From: an uncultured Bacilli bacterium
GTDB lineage: Bacteria; Bacillota_I; Bacilli_A; RF39; UBA660
Assembly: GCA_910580135.1 (NCBI GenBank)
Contig: CAJTXC010000022.1
Coordinates: forward strand, 1-15,300
Length of the DNA: 15,300 nucleotides
Reading direction: 5' to 3'
Shown: positions 1-7,038 of the stretch, piece after piece
Numbering within the stretch: the first letter of the stretch is position 1
Layout of the letters: every line of letters begins with the position of its first letter
Translations under genes and position numbers: made by a program
Notes under the pieces: generated by a model
Databases searched by the model: none
Told to the model about the DNA's origin: nothing
Seen by the model: the letters and a program-made list of their open reading frames with translations, nothing else

Positions 1-67
1 TCCTACATTTTAACTTTTTTATTAAAAATCCCCAAAACTCTTTACACTAACTTTTTATATACATAAT

Positions 68-688
68 TTATCTTAATTCTTTTATCTTTTCTTCATAGTT
101 TTCTGAGTTAGTTACATATGAGCCTGCAACTAACATATCACAGCCCGCATATTTACATAGACTAACTGTTTTATCATTTACTCCACCATCAATACTAATA
201 ATTAAATCTGATGGTGCAACCTTTTTAAATTCTTTTATTTTATCTACTACTTCTTCTTTAAACTCTTGGCCACCTTCACCTGGTGTAACACTCATAAATA
301 GTACTAAATCAATATCATCTACATAAGGCATTAAATGTTTAATATCAGTCTCTGGATTTATTGCCAAACCAACTTTTATACCAAGCGATTTAACATAATC
401 AATTAATGAATAATCATCTATTACCTCTATATGAAAAGTTAAGTATTGAGGCTCTAATTTAGCATACTCTTTTATTAATTCATGACTTTTAACCATTAAA
501 TGAACATCAAGTGGCTTTGTTGATATCTGTTTAACATCACGCACTACTTCTAAAGGAAATTTTTTGTTATTTACAAACTCTCCATCCATAACATCAACAT
601 GCAAAAAGTCAGCGTTTGATTCATTAACTTTTTTTACTGCAGATATTAGTCTATCATATTCTTTTAAAACTGATACTGATACCTTCAT
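68..688 (-). CDS. rpe: Ribulose-phosphate 3-epimerase
   Basis: Interconverts ribulose-5-phosphate and xylulose-5-phosphate in the cytosolic pentose phosphate pathway. At 206 residues it is slightly shorter than the usual 215-225, but the TIM-barrel signatures are all present: HVDVMDG (residues 30-36, metal ligand His30 and catalytic Asp32), DVHLMV (His63 as metal ligand), MSVTPGEGGQEF (132-143, the phosphate/flexible-loop motif) and SIDGGV (165-170, catalytic/metal Asp167). The N-terminal strand reads VSVSVLK instead of the common APSIL, so it is somewhat divergent there. The ATG follows an AGAGGTAG ribosome site and lies 3 bp after the rsgA stop. It is the last gene of the rlmN-prpC-prkC-rsgA-rpe operon in this window. 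In Bacillus the next gene is usually thiN, which would lie beyond the window edge. I see no clear terminator in bases 1-67. Confidence 0.95.
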   Translation of the reverse strand: MKVSVSVLKEYDRLISAVKKVNESNADFLHVDVMDGEFVNNKKFPLEVVRDVKQISTKPLDVHLMVKSHELIKEYAKLEPQYLTFHIEVIDDYSLIDYVKSLGIKVGLAINPETDIKHLMPYVDDIDLVLFMSVTPGEGGQEFKEEVVDKIKEFKKVAPSDLIISIDGGVNDKTVSLCKYAGCDMLVAGSYVTNSENYEEKIKELR

Positions 689-691
689 ACT

Positions 692-1534
692 CTACCTCTT
701 ATTATCAATTATGCTTTCTATAAACTTTTTATAATTTTCATATCTTGTATTTCTTATTTTACCTTGATTTACTAATTCTTTAATATAACAACCATCTTCT
801 TTTAGATGAACACAATCTTTATATTTACATTTATCTTGATTAGCATAAAACTCAACAAAATTATCTTTTATATGATTTTTATCCATTCCAATAAAATCAA
901 GTGATGAAAAACCAGGAGTATCCGCAACTAAACCATTTCCTATCTTAAGTAATTCAACATGTCTTGTTGTATGCCTTCCTCTTCCTAATGCTTTTGATAT
1001 TTCACCAGTTGCTAAATTTAAATCAGTTTTTAGTTTATTTAGAAGTGATGACTTTCCAACTCCTGTTTGCCCTGTTAAAACACTAACTTTATCACTTAAA
1101 ATCTTTTTAATATTATCTACGTCATCATTTATATAAACGTTATAGCCAATGCTTTTATAATAAATTATTACTTCATCTATTTCTTTAGTATCTCTTAACA
1201 AATCATATTTAGTAAAACATATAACTGGTTTAACGTTATTATATTCTATTACAACAAGCATTTTATCAAGTAAATTACTAGAAAAGTTAGGTTGGGCACA
1301 ACTAACTAGAATTAAGGCTTGATCTATGTTTGCAATAGGTGGCCTTATAAGTTCATTTTTTCTAGGTAATATTTTTTTTATAACATTATCTTTTTCATCA
1401 AATTCTACTATATCACCAACTAATGGAGATACTTTTTGATATCTAAACTTACCAATAGAAGAGCACTCAAAGGTTTTGCCTTCACTTTCTACTGTCCACC
1501 TATTACTTATTAGTTTAATTATTCTACCCAACAT
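692..1534 (-). CDS. rsgA: Ribosome small subunit-dependent GTPase RsgA
   Basis: Circularly permuted GTPase that binds the 30S subunit late in its maturation. Domain order is an N-terminal OB fold (about 1-65), then the permuted G domain with G4 TKYD (108-111), G1 GQTGVGKS (155-162), G2 GRHTT (186-190) and G3 DTPG (205-208), then a C-terminal zinc motif with Cys236, Cys241, His243 and Cys249. The 280-residue length is normal. The ATG has a GAGGAT ribosome site and overlaps the 3' end of prkC by 11 bp, so translation is probably coupled. Placement beside prkC/prpC is conserved in Firmicutes, and in Bacillus RsgA is itself a PrkC substrate (established knowledge for that species; inference here). 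Confidence 0.96.
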   Translation of the reverse strand: MLGRIIKLISNRWTVESEGKTFECSSIGKFRYQKVSPLVGDIVEFDEKDNVIKKILPRKNELIRPPIANIDQALILVSCAQPNFSSNLLDKMLVVIEYNNVKPVICFTKYDLLRDTKEIDEVIIYYKSIGYNVYINDDVDNIKKILSDKVSVLTGQTGVGKSSLLNKLKTDLNLATGEISKALGRGRHTTRHVELLKIGNGLVADTPGFSSLDFIGMDKNHIKDNFVEFYANQDKCKYKDCVHLKEDGCYIKELVNQGKIRNTRYENYKKFIESIIDNKR

Positions 1535-3290
1535 TATTATCCTCGTTATTTTGAGTATAATCTGTTGTAGACGTGGTTGTTGTTTTCGTAGTTGTTGGCT
1601 CAGGCTTTTTAGATACTGTTACAGTAAACGTATCATTTTCAAACACTTCTTCTCCAGCTTTTGGTTTTTGTGCTAAAATGATTCCTTCTTCTTTATCTTC
1701 GGTTACTTGTGGTATTACTTTTATAGTAAGGCCATATTTTTCACAGAACTCTGTTGCCCTTGCTAATGTCCAACCATCTGTTACCATATCAGGATATACC
1801 GATAAAATTTTAGGAATATATAAAGTTATATTTTCTCCAGATGATAATTTTTCACCTTTTTTTACACTTTGATCGATTATCAACTGACTCTTATTTTTAT
1901 ATTCAGATGAGTTTTCTACTTCTTTTTCTTCAATTGTTACATTTAATCCCAATAATTCTAATCTAGCTTTTACTTCATAAGCATTTTGACCAGTATAATC
2001 TTCTATCTCTGTTTTCTTTGCTCCAGATGAATAATAAATGACGATTGTAGTACCTTTTTTTACATATCTATTTTTTGATGGTTCTGTTTCAATTACTAAA
2101 TCTTCATCTACCTCATCACTAGCCTTTTTCTTTGAATCTATCTTAAAACCGTTTTTCTTTAGCATAGCTTCTGCCTTAGAAATTTCCATACCATAAACAT
2201 CAGGTACTTTTACTTCTTTTTCTGAAGATAACTTCGGAATAACTATAATAACTAATATAAATGCTAATAAACATACGCCAATTATCGAAGCTATTATAAT
2301 AGTTTTTTTCTTGTTACCCTTTTCTATAGTATCTTCTTCAGTAATTTGCTTAACTACTGGTTCTTCTACTTTCTCTACTTTCTTCTCTTCTTTTTTTACA
2401 ACACTGCGAGTATCAGAAAAATCAGTTTCTGGATATTTAAATTCTATTTTTTCTTCGTTTTCTCTTTCTTCATCCAAACAAGTCTTAATATCATCTTTCA
2501 TTTCTCTTACGTCTTTGTATCTGTTTTTAGGGTTTTTAGCAGTTGCTTTTAGAATTATGTTCTCAACAGATACTGGAATAACTGGATTCAGTTCTTTTGG
2601 ATTTGGTAGTGGTTCTTTCATGTGCTTTAATGCTATTTCAACAGCACTATCACCTTTAAACGGCACTTTACCAGTAAGCATTTCAAACATTAAGATACCA
2701 AGTGAATAAATATCGCTTCTAATGGTTGAACCTTTTCCGCTTGCTTGTTCTGGTGGCAAATAATGAACTGATCCCATAACAGAGTTTGTTTGGGTTAATT
2801 GTGCACTATTTAAAGCCATTGCAATACCAAAGTCAGTTATCTTAACTAAACCGCTTTCTTTAATCATGATATTTTGTGGTTTAATATCACGGTGAATTAT
2901 ATATGAATCATGTGCACTTGCTAAAGCGTCTAAAAGTTGAAGCATTATGTCAATCGCTTCTGGAAGAGATAAAACACCTCTTTTTTTAATAAGTTGTTTT
3001 AAAGTTTTACCTTCAATGTATTCCATTACGATGTAAAAGTTACCTTCGTCTTCTCCAACGTCATATATTTCTACAATGTTAGGATGTGATAAAGATGATG
3101 CTGAAAGTGCTTCTCTTTGAAATCTTCTAACAAATTTTTCATCACCTGCAAGGTCTCCCCTTAAAACCTTAACAGCTACTTTTCTATCTAGGATGGTATC
3201 ACGAGCTAAATAAACATTAGCCATTCCACCTTCTCCAACTAGCTTTTCTATTTCATAACGATCGTTAATAAGTTGTCCCTTTGCGATCAT
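1524..3290 (-). CDS. prkC: PASTA-domain Ser/Thr protein kinase (PrkC/StkP type)
   Basis: Transmembrane eukaryotic-type kinase that senses cell-wall fragments or lipid II and controls growth, division and, in spore formers, germination. The kinase domain spans about residues 12-270, with glycine loop GEGGMANVY (19-27), Lys41, HRDIKPQN (133-140) and DFG (153-155); Thr166 and Thr168 are likely autophosphorylation sites. An acidic/Lys-rich juxtamembrane linker (about 275-328) precedes one membrane helix (330-352). Three extracellular PASTA repeats follow, about 357-422, 424-493 and 495-561. The protein ends in a Thr-rich tail (566-578). It has 588 residues and a complete active site. It starts 2 bp after the prpC stop, with a GTGGTGA ribosome site inside the end of prpC, so kinase and phosphatase are made together. 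Confidence 0.97.
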   Translation of the reverse strand: MIAKGQLINDRYEIEKLVGEGGMANVYLARDTILDRKVAVKVLRGDLAGDEKFVRRFQREALSASSLSHPNIVEIYDVGEDEGNFYIVMEYIEGKTLKQLIKKRGVLSLPEAIDIMLQLLDALASAHDSYIIHRDIKPQNIMIKESGLVKITDFGIAMALNSAQLTQTNSVMGSVHYLPPEQASGKGSTIRSDIYSLGILMFEMLTGKVPFKGDSAVEIALKHMKEPLPNPKELNPVIPVSVENIILKATAKNPKNRYKDVREMKDDIKTCLDEERENEEKIEFKYPETDFSDTRSVVKKEEKKVEKVEEPVVKQITEEDTIEKGNKKKTIIIASIIGVCLLAFILVIIVIPKLSSEKEVKVPDVYGMEISKAEAMLKKNGFKIDSKKKASDEVDEDLVIETEPSKNRYVKKGTTIVIYYSSGAKKTEIEDYTGQNAYEVKARLELLGLNVTIEEKEVENSSEYKNKSQLIIDQSVKKGEKLSSGENITLYIPKILSVYPDMVTDGWTLARATEFCEKYGLTIKVIPQVTEDKEEGIILAQKPKAGEEVFENDTFTVTVSKKPEPTTTKTTTTSTTDYTQNNEDNNVG

Positions 3291-3292
3291 AA

Positions 3293-4030
3293 CTATTCAC
3301 CACTTTCCTTTTGCAAATACGCGATGGATACGTTATCAGTTCCACCCCTTAAATTACTCTTTTTAATTAATTTAACTATTTTTTCTTCTAAATTTAAATC
3401 GCTATTTAATACTTTTTCTATTTGACTTACACTAAGCATATTAGTTAGTCCATCACTACATAAAAGAAGTCCATCACAAGTTACATCAACGTCAAATATA
3501 TCAACATCTATTGGATTATTAGCACCAAGTGCTCTCATAAGAACATTCTTTCTTGGATGATTTTCTGCTTCTTCCTTGGTTAGCTCACCTGTTTCAACCA
3601 AAAGATTTACAAGGGTATGATCCTTAGTTACCTTATATAAGTTTCCTTTTTTTATTACAAAGCCAGATGAATCACCTACATTACCAAATAAAATGTATTC
3701 TTTAGTTACAATAGCGAGTACTAAAGTAGTTCCCATTCCCTTACTTTCAGGAAACTCATCAGTATATTTAAATATGGCATCATTAAGTTCGTTTACGTTT
3801 TGTCTAATCCAATTAACAGCGTCTTGCTTTTCTCCTATTGTTTCTAGATTTTTAAACTTATCAGTAAGACCATTTACAACTATTGAAGATGCAACCTCAC
3901 CAGCCTTATGTCCTCCCATACCATCTGCTACAACAAGCAAATGTTCACCAGATAGGTTTTTAACTATCATAACGGAATCTTCATTATGGGTTCTTACCTT
4001 TCCTGTATCAGATATATAATATGCTTTCAT
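3293..4030 (-). CDS. prpC: PP2C-family Ser/Thr protein phosphatase, partner of PrkC
   Basis: Metal-dependent soluble phosphatase that removes the phosphates placed by the neighbouring PASTA kinase. PP2C motifs are in order: RTHNEDS (13-19, Asp18), VADGMGGHKAGE (34-45, metal ligands Asp36/Gly37), GMGTT (98-102), NVGDSSGF (117-124), HPRKNVLMRALGA (158-170), LCSDGLTNML (190-199, Asp193) and GGTDNVS (229-235, Asp232). The 245-residue length matches stand-alone bacterial PP2C enzymes. The usual GDSR around position 121 reads GDSS, a minor deviation. Its ATG overlaps the rlmN stop as ATGA, a hallmark of translational coupling. It lies between rlmN and prkC, as in Bacillus subtilis. Confidence 0.96.
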   Translation of the reverse strand: MKAYYISDTGKVRTHNEDSVMIVKNLSGEHLLVVADGMGGHKAGEVASSIVVNGLTDKFKNLETIGEKQDAVNWIRQNVNELNDAIFKYTDEFPESKGMGTTLVLAIVTKEYILFGNVGDSSGFVIKKGNLYKVTKDHTLVNLLVETGELTKEEAENHPRKNVLMRALGANNPIDVDIFDVDVTCDGLLLCSDGLTNMLSVSQIEKVLNSDLNLEEKIVKLIKKSNLRGGTDNVSIAYLQKESGE

Positions 4031-5064
4031 TTTATTTTTCCTTTCAAGAGGGTTTGTTCACTTCTAAGTTGTCCGCATGCCGCAGAAACTTTTGAACCAA
4101 ATTCCCTTCTTATCGTTACGTTTATGTTACTTTCTTTTAATATATCATAAAATTTATTAATTGTCACTTTAAGGCTTGTTTTATATTCTATGTGAGAAGT
4201 CTCATTATACGGAATTAAGTTAACATAGCAATTAAGACCTTTTAAAAGACTTACTAATTTTTTAGCACATTCTTCTGTATCGTTAACATCTTTTAATAAA
4301 ATATATTCAAATGTAACCCTTCTATTTGTTACTTTTATATATTCTTTTACTGAGTTTATAATATCTTCTATTTTATATGCTTTATTAATAGGCATTATTT
4401 TATTTCTTATATCATTAGTTGGAGCATGAAGACTAATCGCTAAGTTAACACCCGTTTTTTCTTTAGTAAATTCTCTTATTTTAGGAACTATCCCGCAAGT
4501 AGAAACAGTAATATGTCTTATTCCAATATTTATTCCTTTTGGATCGTTTATAATATTGATAAATTTCATAACGTTATCATAATTATCAAAAGGTTCACCT
4601 ATTCCCATTAAAACAACATGACTTACTCTTTCGTTAATATCTTCTTCAACTGCTAAAATTTGAAGAACTAATTCAAATGCACTTAAATTTCTTAATTTTT
4701 TTAACCTTCCGCTTTCGCAAAAACGGCAGCCCATATTACATCCAACTTGACTTGATACACATAAACTATTTCCATAATCATGTCTCATTAAAACAGCTTC
4801 TATTTTATTGCCATCATAAAGTTCAAACAAATATTTATTAACGTCAACATCACTTTGTTTTTTTACAAGTTTAAGTCTTTCCATACTAAAATTTTGATTT
4901 AAATATTTAATTAAATCTTTTTTTAAATTTGTCATTTCATCAAAGCTTTCAACTCTTTTTATATAAAGCCAATCAAATACTTGTCCTGCTCTAAATTTTG
5001 ATTCACCAATTTCTTTAAAGTAATTTTCTAAATCTTCTTTCGTATAATTATAAATACTATTCAT
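4027..5064 (-). CDS. rlmN: RlmN-family radical SAM 23S rRNA (A2503-C2)-methyltransferase
   Basis: Predicted to methylate C2 of A2503 in 23S rRNA (and A37 of some tRNAs) by the two-cysteine radical SAM mechanism. The [4Fe-4S] motif is Cys109, Cys113 and Cys116 (GCNMGCRFC), and the second catalytic cysteine is in SAACGQL near residue 330. GIGEP (about 154-158) and STCG are also present. Length (345) is usual. After the cluster motif the sequence reads ESGRLKKLRNL, where classical RlmN has ASTxGG; this is a variant branch and distinguishing it from Cfr-type (C8) enzymes would need a tree. Operon position before prpC-prkC-rsgA-rpe strongly supports RlmN. The ATG is preceded by AAGGAGC at good spacing. 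It is the first gene of the operon. Confidence 0.9.
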   Translation of the reverse strand: MNSIYNYTKEDLENYFKEIGESKFRAGQVFDWLYIKRVESFDEMTNLKKDLIKYLNQNFSMERLKLVKKQSDVDVNKYLFELYDGNKIEAVLMRHDYGNSLCVSSQVGCNMGCRFCESGRLKKLRNLSAFELVLQILAVEEDINERVSHVVLMGIGEPFDNYDNVMKFINIINDPKGINIGIRHITVSTCGIVPKIREFTKEKTGVNLAISLHAPTNDIRNKIMPINKAYKIEDIINSVKEYIKVTNRRVTFEYILLKDVNDTEECAKKLVSLLKGLNCYVNLIPYNETSHIEYKTSLKVTINKFYDILKESNINVTIRREFGSKVSAACGQLRSEQTLLKGKIK

Positions 5065-5090
5065 TAAAATACGCTCCTTAACTAATAATA

Positions 5091-5119
5091 ATTATACCAT
5101 GTATACGTATAAAGGTTAA
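5091..5119 (-). promoter_or_regulatory. Sigma-A promoter of the rlmN-rpe operon (predicted)
   Basis: On the minus strand TTAACC (5114-5119) and TATAAT (5091-5096) are 17 bp apart, and TGG just before the -10 makes it an extended -10. It lies about 27 bp before the rlmN start. The spacer contains a 10-bp palindrome, TATACGTATA (5102-5111). Confidence 0.7.
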
Positions 5120-5168
5120 CAAATATTAGTAAACAAAAGGTAAATAAAATAAACAAGTTTAAACTTCC

Positions 5169-5198
5169 TTTACACTTTTTGATATATTTGAATAAGAT
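5169..5198 (+). promoter_or_regulatory. Predicted promoter of the DUF1540 gene
   Basis: TTTACA (5169-5174) and TAAGAT (5193-5198) are separated by 18 bp. Just upstream is a 12-bp perfect palindrome AAGTTTAAACTT (5155-5166) that could be an operator. The -10 is imperfect, so this is tentative; a sporulation sigma factor could be used instead. Confidence 0.4.
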
Positions 5199-5239
5199 TA
5201 TCTTTATTAGTAAATAATATTAGTGGAGGTAAAAAAAAT

Positions 5240-5404
5240 ATGGACGATAATAAATCAATTAAATGTAACGTTGAATCTTGCAAATACAACAACACAAATG
5301 ATAGTTACTGCACTTTAAACGAAATCAAAGTAAGTTGTACATGTGACAGCTGTGATGCTTGTAAAAAAGAAACGATTTGTGATAGTTTCAAAGAAAGAAA
5401 ATAG
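5240..5404 (+). CDS. DUF1540 Cys-rich mini-protein (likely metal-binding)
   Basis: A 54-residue ORF starting at ATG 5240, 10 bp after a perfect GGAGG (5225-5229). It carries eight cysteines, at residues 9, 14, 24, 33, 35, 38, 41 and 47, in the pattern CNVESCKYN...YC...I.VSCTCDSC..C...ICDSF. This matches the DUF1540 family of small proteins in Clostridia and Bacilli as I remember it. Their function is unknown; the cysteine spacing suggests zinc or iron binding, and several family members in clostridia are spore-associated (family knowledge, not visible here). It stands alone on the plus strand, divergent from rlmN and convergent with the paralogous membrane-protein pair, and has its own promoter and terminator. 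Confidence 0.85.
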   Translation: MDDNKSIKCNVESCKYNNTNDSYCTLNEIKVSCTCDSCDACKKETICDSFKERK

Positions 5405-5429
5405 TTGGAAAATTTCCAACTATTTTTTT
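5399..5429. terminator. Bidirectional intrinsic terminator between DUF1540 and the 235-aa membrane protein
   Basis: A perfect inverted repeat, AAATAGTTGGAAA / TTTCCAACTATTT (5399-5411 and 5413-5425), runs into seven T on the plus strand (5423-5429). On the minus strand it is followed by TTTTCTTTC. It overlaps the DUF1540 stop codon and ends 4 bp before the stop of the minus-strand gene. Confidence 0.85.
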
Positions 5430-5433
5430 ATAT

Positions 5434-6141
5434 TTATCTTGAACAATCAATATTATGTTTTTCTATATACTCTTTACCAGACATTGATGATAACTTATTA
5501 GGTTTTGATAATTTACCATCTTCATAAGTTATTTCATATTCTCTTAACACATCTTTGTTATAATTTAGAACACAAGTAGTATAACTAATATCTTGCCCTA
5601 AATCCGAGACAATGTATTTAATTGTATTTCCATTAACTTCATATTTATGACATTCGCTTGAATAATTATTATCAGAACAATAATAGTAATCATTATCTCG
5701 CTCAAAATCATAAAGCACTTCACCTTTTTGATTTACTAGTAATAAAATATTTAATTCACTTCTAAGTTCTATAACCGCAACATCATCTATTGGTGTTATG
5801 TTGATAATTTTATCGGAAGGATATTTATCAGAATCAAGTTTATTTTCATATACATAAACCTCTATGGCATTTTCTAAAAAACCATCACTACCTATGTTTT
5901 TAGTTGTTACTTTATTAACATCAAATTCGGTTTTTTCTTGGCTTTTCTTAGTTGTATTAACAACCTTATTTTCATCATTCTTTACCTGCTTATCAGTTTG
6001 TTCATCCTGGTGAATATTTAATAAATAACCTCCTGCAAAAACAGCAACAATTACAATTATTAAACATATCCCTTTCAAAATACTTCTTATCATAATAGTT
6101 TTATTTGATGGTCTACCAACATCATTTCTAAATACGCTCAT
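5434..6141 (-). CDS. Single-pass membrane protein with shared N-terminal module, ectodomain type A
   Basis: Unrecognised family, 235 residues. Residues 1-20 are a basic cytoplasmic segment containing DVGRPSNKTI, and one membrane helix spans about 22-41. A Lys/Asn/Thr-rich linker (42-70) leads to a predicted extracellular domain rich in beta-prone residues. The C-terminal third has four cysteines (in YYYCSD, SSECHK, SYTTCV and the terminal NIDCSR), compatible with two disulfides. The first 67 residues are about 75% identical to the adjacent upstream gene; the remainder is not. The ribosome-site region (AAAAAGGGAG before ATG) is also similar between the two, so the duplication includes the leader. 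The gap to the upstream paralogue is 24 bp, so they are probably co-transcribed. No known domain recognised; I assign no function. Confidence 0.8.
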   Translation of the reverse strand: MSVFRNDVGRPSNKTIMIRSILKGICLIIVIVAVFAGGYLLNIHQDEQTDKQVKNDENKVVNTTKKSQEKTEFDVNKVTTKNIGSDGFLENAIEVYVYENKLDSDKYPSDKIINITPIDDVAVIELRSELNILLLVNQKGEVLYDFERDNDYYYCSDNNYSSECHKYEVNGNTIKYIVSDLGQDISYTTCVLNYNKDVLREYEITYEDGKLSKPNKLSSMSGKEYIEKHNIDCSR

Positions 6142-6165
6142 TTCTATTCTCCCTTTTTATTTTAT

Positions 6166-6900
6166 TTACTTAATATTTAATAATAAATTCAGTTCTTTCT
6201 TTAACTTACTCATATCTTCTATCATGTATTTTGCCATGTTATCATCTTCAAATGCATCTGCACGATACAACACAATATAATAATTATCAATTCTTATACC
6301 ATAATAGTATTCATATGTTTTTCTGTTCGAACCATCTAAGTCTTCTGATATCGATTTCATTTCTAATAAATCATATCTATTTGTAAATTTTTCATCTAAA
6401 ATATTTTGTTCATAAATTTCAGTTACACCACTAGGATTTTTGTGAGAATCCGTTTGTTTTTCAAACTCTTTTTTAGCTGAAATTTCATCGGTAAAAGTAT
6501 AAATTTCAGCATAATAAACATCAACACTAGCGTCTGGTCTAGCCATTGTTGCAGTAGTACAGTTTATAGACTTTAATGCGTCAAGATTATATCTTGGCTC
6601 TTCATCAACCGAATGTTTTTCATCATCTTTATATGTACTCAAATGGTTATCCTTTACAAATTTATCGAATGCTTCCTTTGCTGATATTTCTATTTTCTCG
6701 CTTTTCTTAGTAGTACTAACCACTTTATTTTCATCTCTTTTAACTTGCTTAGTGGTTTCTTTATTTTGAGATTCATTTAATAAATAACCACCTGCAAAAA
6801 CAGCAACCATTATAATTATTAATAAAATGCCTTTTAAAATTGTTCTTGTTTTGATAGTTTTATTTGATGGTCTACCAACATCATTTTTTAATACTCCCAT
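6166..6900 (-). CDS. Single-pass membrane protein with shared N-terminal module, ectodomain type B
   Basis: Unrecognised family, 244 residues. It has the same architecture as its downstream paralogue: cytoplasmic NDVGRPSNKTI motif (6-16), membrane helix (about 22-41), and a charged linker ending with VVSTTKKS. The predicted extracellular domain (about 70-244) is mixed alpha/beta, with a single cysteine (SINCTT), a Tyr-rich stretch (TYEYYYGIRIDNYYIVLY) and a helical end (DMSKLKKELNLLLNIK). This ectodomain shows no visible similarity to the neighbour's. The ATG is preceded by AAAAAGGAGAG. It is the first gene of the pair and has its own candidate promoter with a palindrome over the -35. The pair sits where rsmB would be in Bacillus, between fmt and rlmN. 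Confidence 0.8.
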   Translation of the reverse strand: MGVLKNDVGRPSNKTIKTRTILKGILLIIIMVAVFAGGYLLNESQNKETTKQVKRDENKVVSTTKKSEKIEISAKEAFDKFVKDNHLSTYKDDEKHSVDEEPRYNLDALKSINCTTATMARPDASVDVYYAEIYTFTDEISAKKEFEKQTDSHKNPSGVTEIYEQNILDEKFTNRYDLLEMKSISEDLDGSNRKTYEYYYGIRIDNYYIVLYRADAFEDDNMAKYMIEDMSKLKKELNLLLNIK

Positions 6901-6938
6901 TTTTACTCTCCTTTTTATTTTAATTACATTTATATAAT

Positions 6939-6967
6939 AACATATTAAACATTGCTATCACTAACAA
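6939..6967 (-). promoter_or_regulatory. Candidate promoter of the paralogous membrane-protein pair
   Basis: On the minus strand TTGTTA (6962-6967) and TATGTT (6939-6944) are 17 bp apart, 39 bp before the ATG at 6900. The -35 lies inside the 18-bp palindrome at 6963-6980. The region is very AT-rich, so alternative -10 boxes (TATTAT a few bases on) exist. Confidence 0.45.
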
Positions 6968-7005
6968 AGATATCTTTGTTTACACATATTTAAAAATATG
7001 TGTAA
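6963..7005. repeat. 18-bp perfect palindrome followed by a 12-bp-stem inverted repeat
   Basis: AACAAAGATATCTTTGTT (6963-6980) is a perfect palindrome. Immediately next to it TTACACATATTT / AAATATGTGTAA (6980-6991 and 6994-7005) form a second perfect dyad around two A. Neither is followed by a T-run on the relevant strand, so they look like operator-type DNA sites or a UTR structure rather than a terminator. Confidence 0.6.
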
Positions 7006-7006
7006 G

Positions 7007-7038
7007 AAAAAAACTATTTAAAGCATTTGCCTAAATAG
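7007..7038 (-). terminator. Intrinsic terminator of the cdsA-rseP-fmt operon
   Basis: On the minus strand CTATTTA (7032-7038) pairs with TAAATAG (7014-7020) and is followed directly by seven T (7007-7013). The 3' arm contains the fmt stop codon TAG (7014-7016). The loop is large but can form an inner GC pair. Confidence 0.65.

Noticed and set aside
2311..2709. Plus-strand ORF of 132 codons opposite prkC
   Set aside because: Lies entirely within the kinase coding sequence, Ser/Phe-rich composition typical of antisense frames, no ribosome site.
4027..4030. UGA read as Trp (Mycoplasma code)
   Set aside because: The ATGA overlap makes UGA the natural rlmN stop after a full-length protein, and Trp codons elsewhere are UGG.
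6980..7005. Terminator for the fmt operon
   Set aside because: The 12-bp dyad has no T-run on the minus strand; the hairpin at 7014-7038 with seven T fits better.
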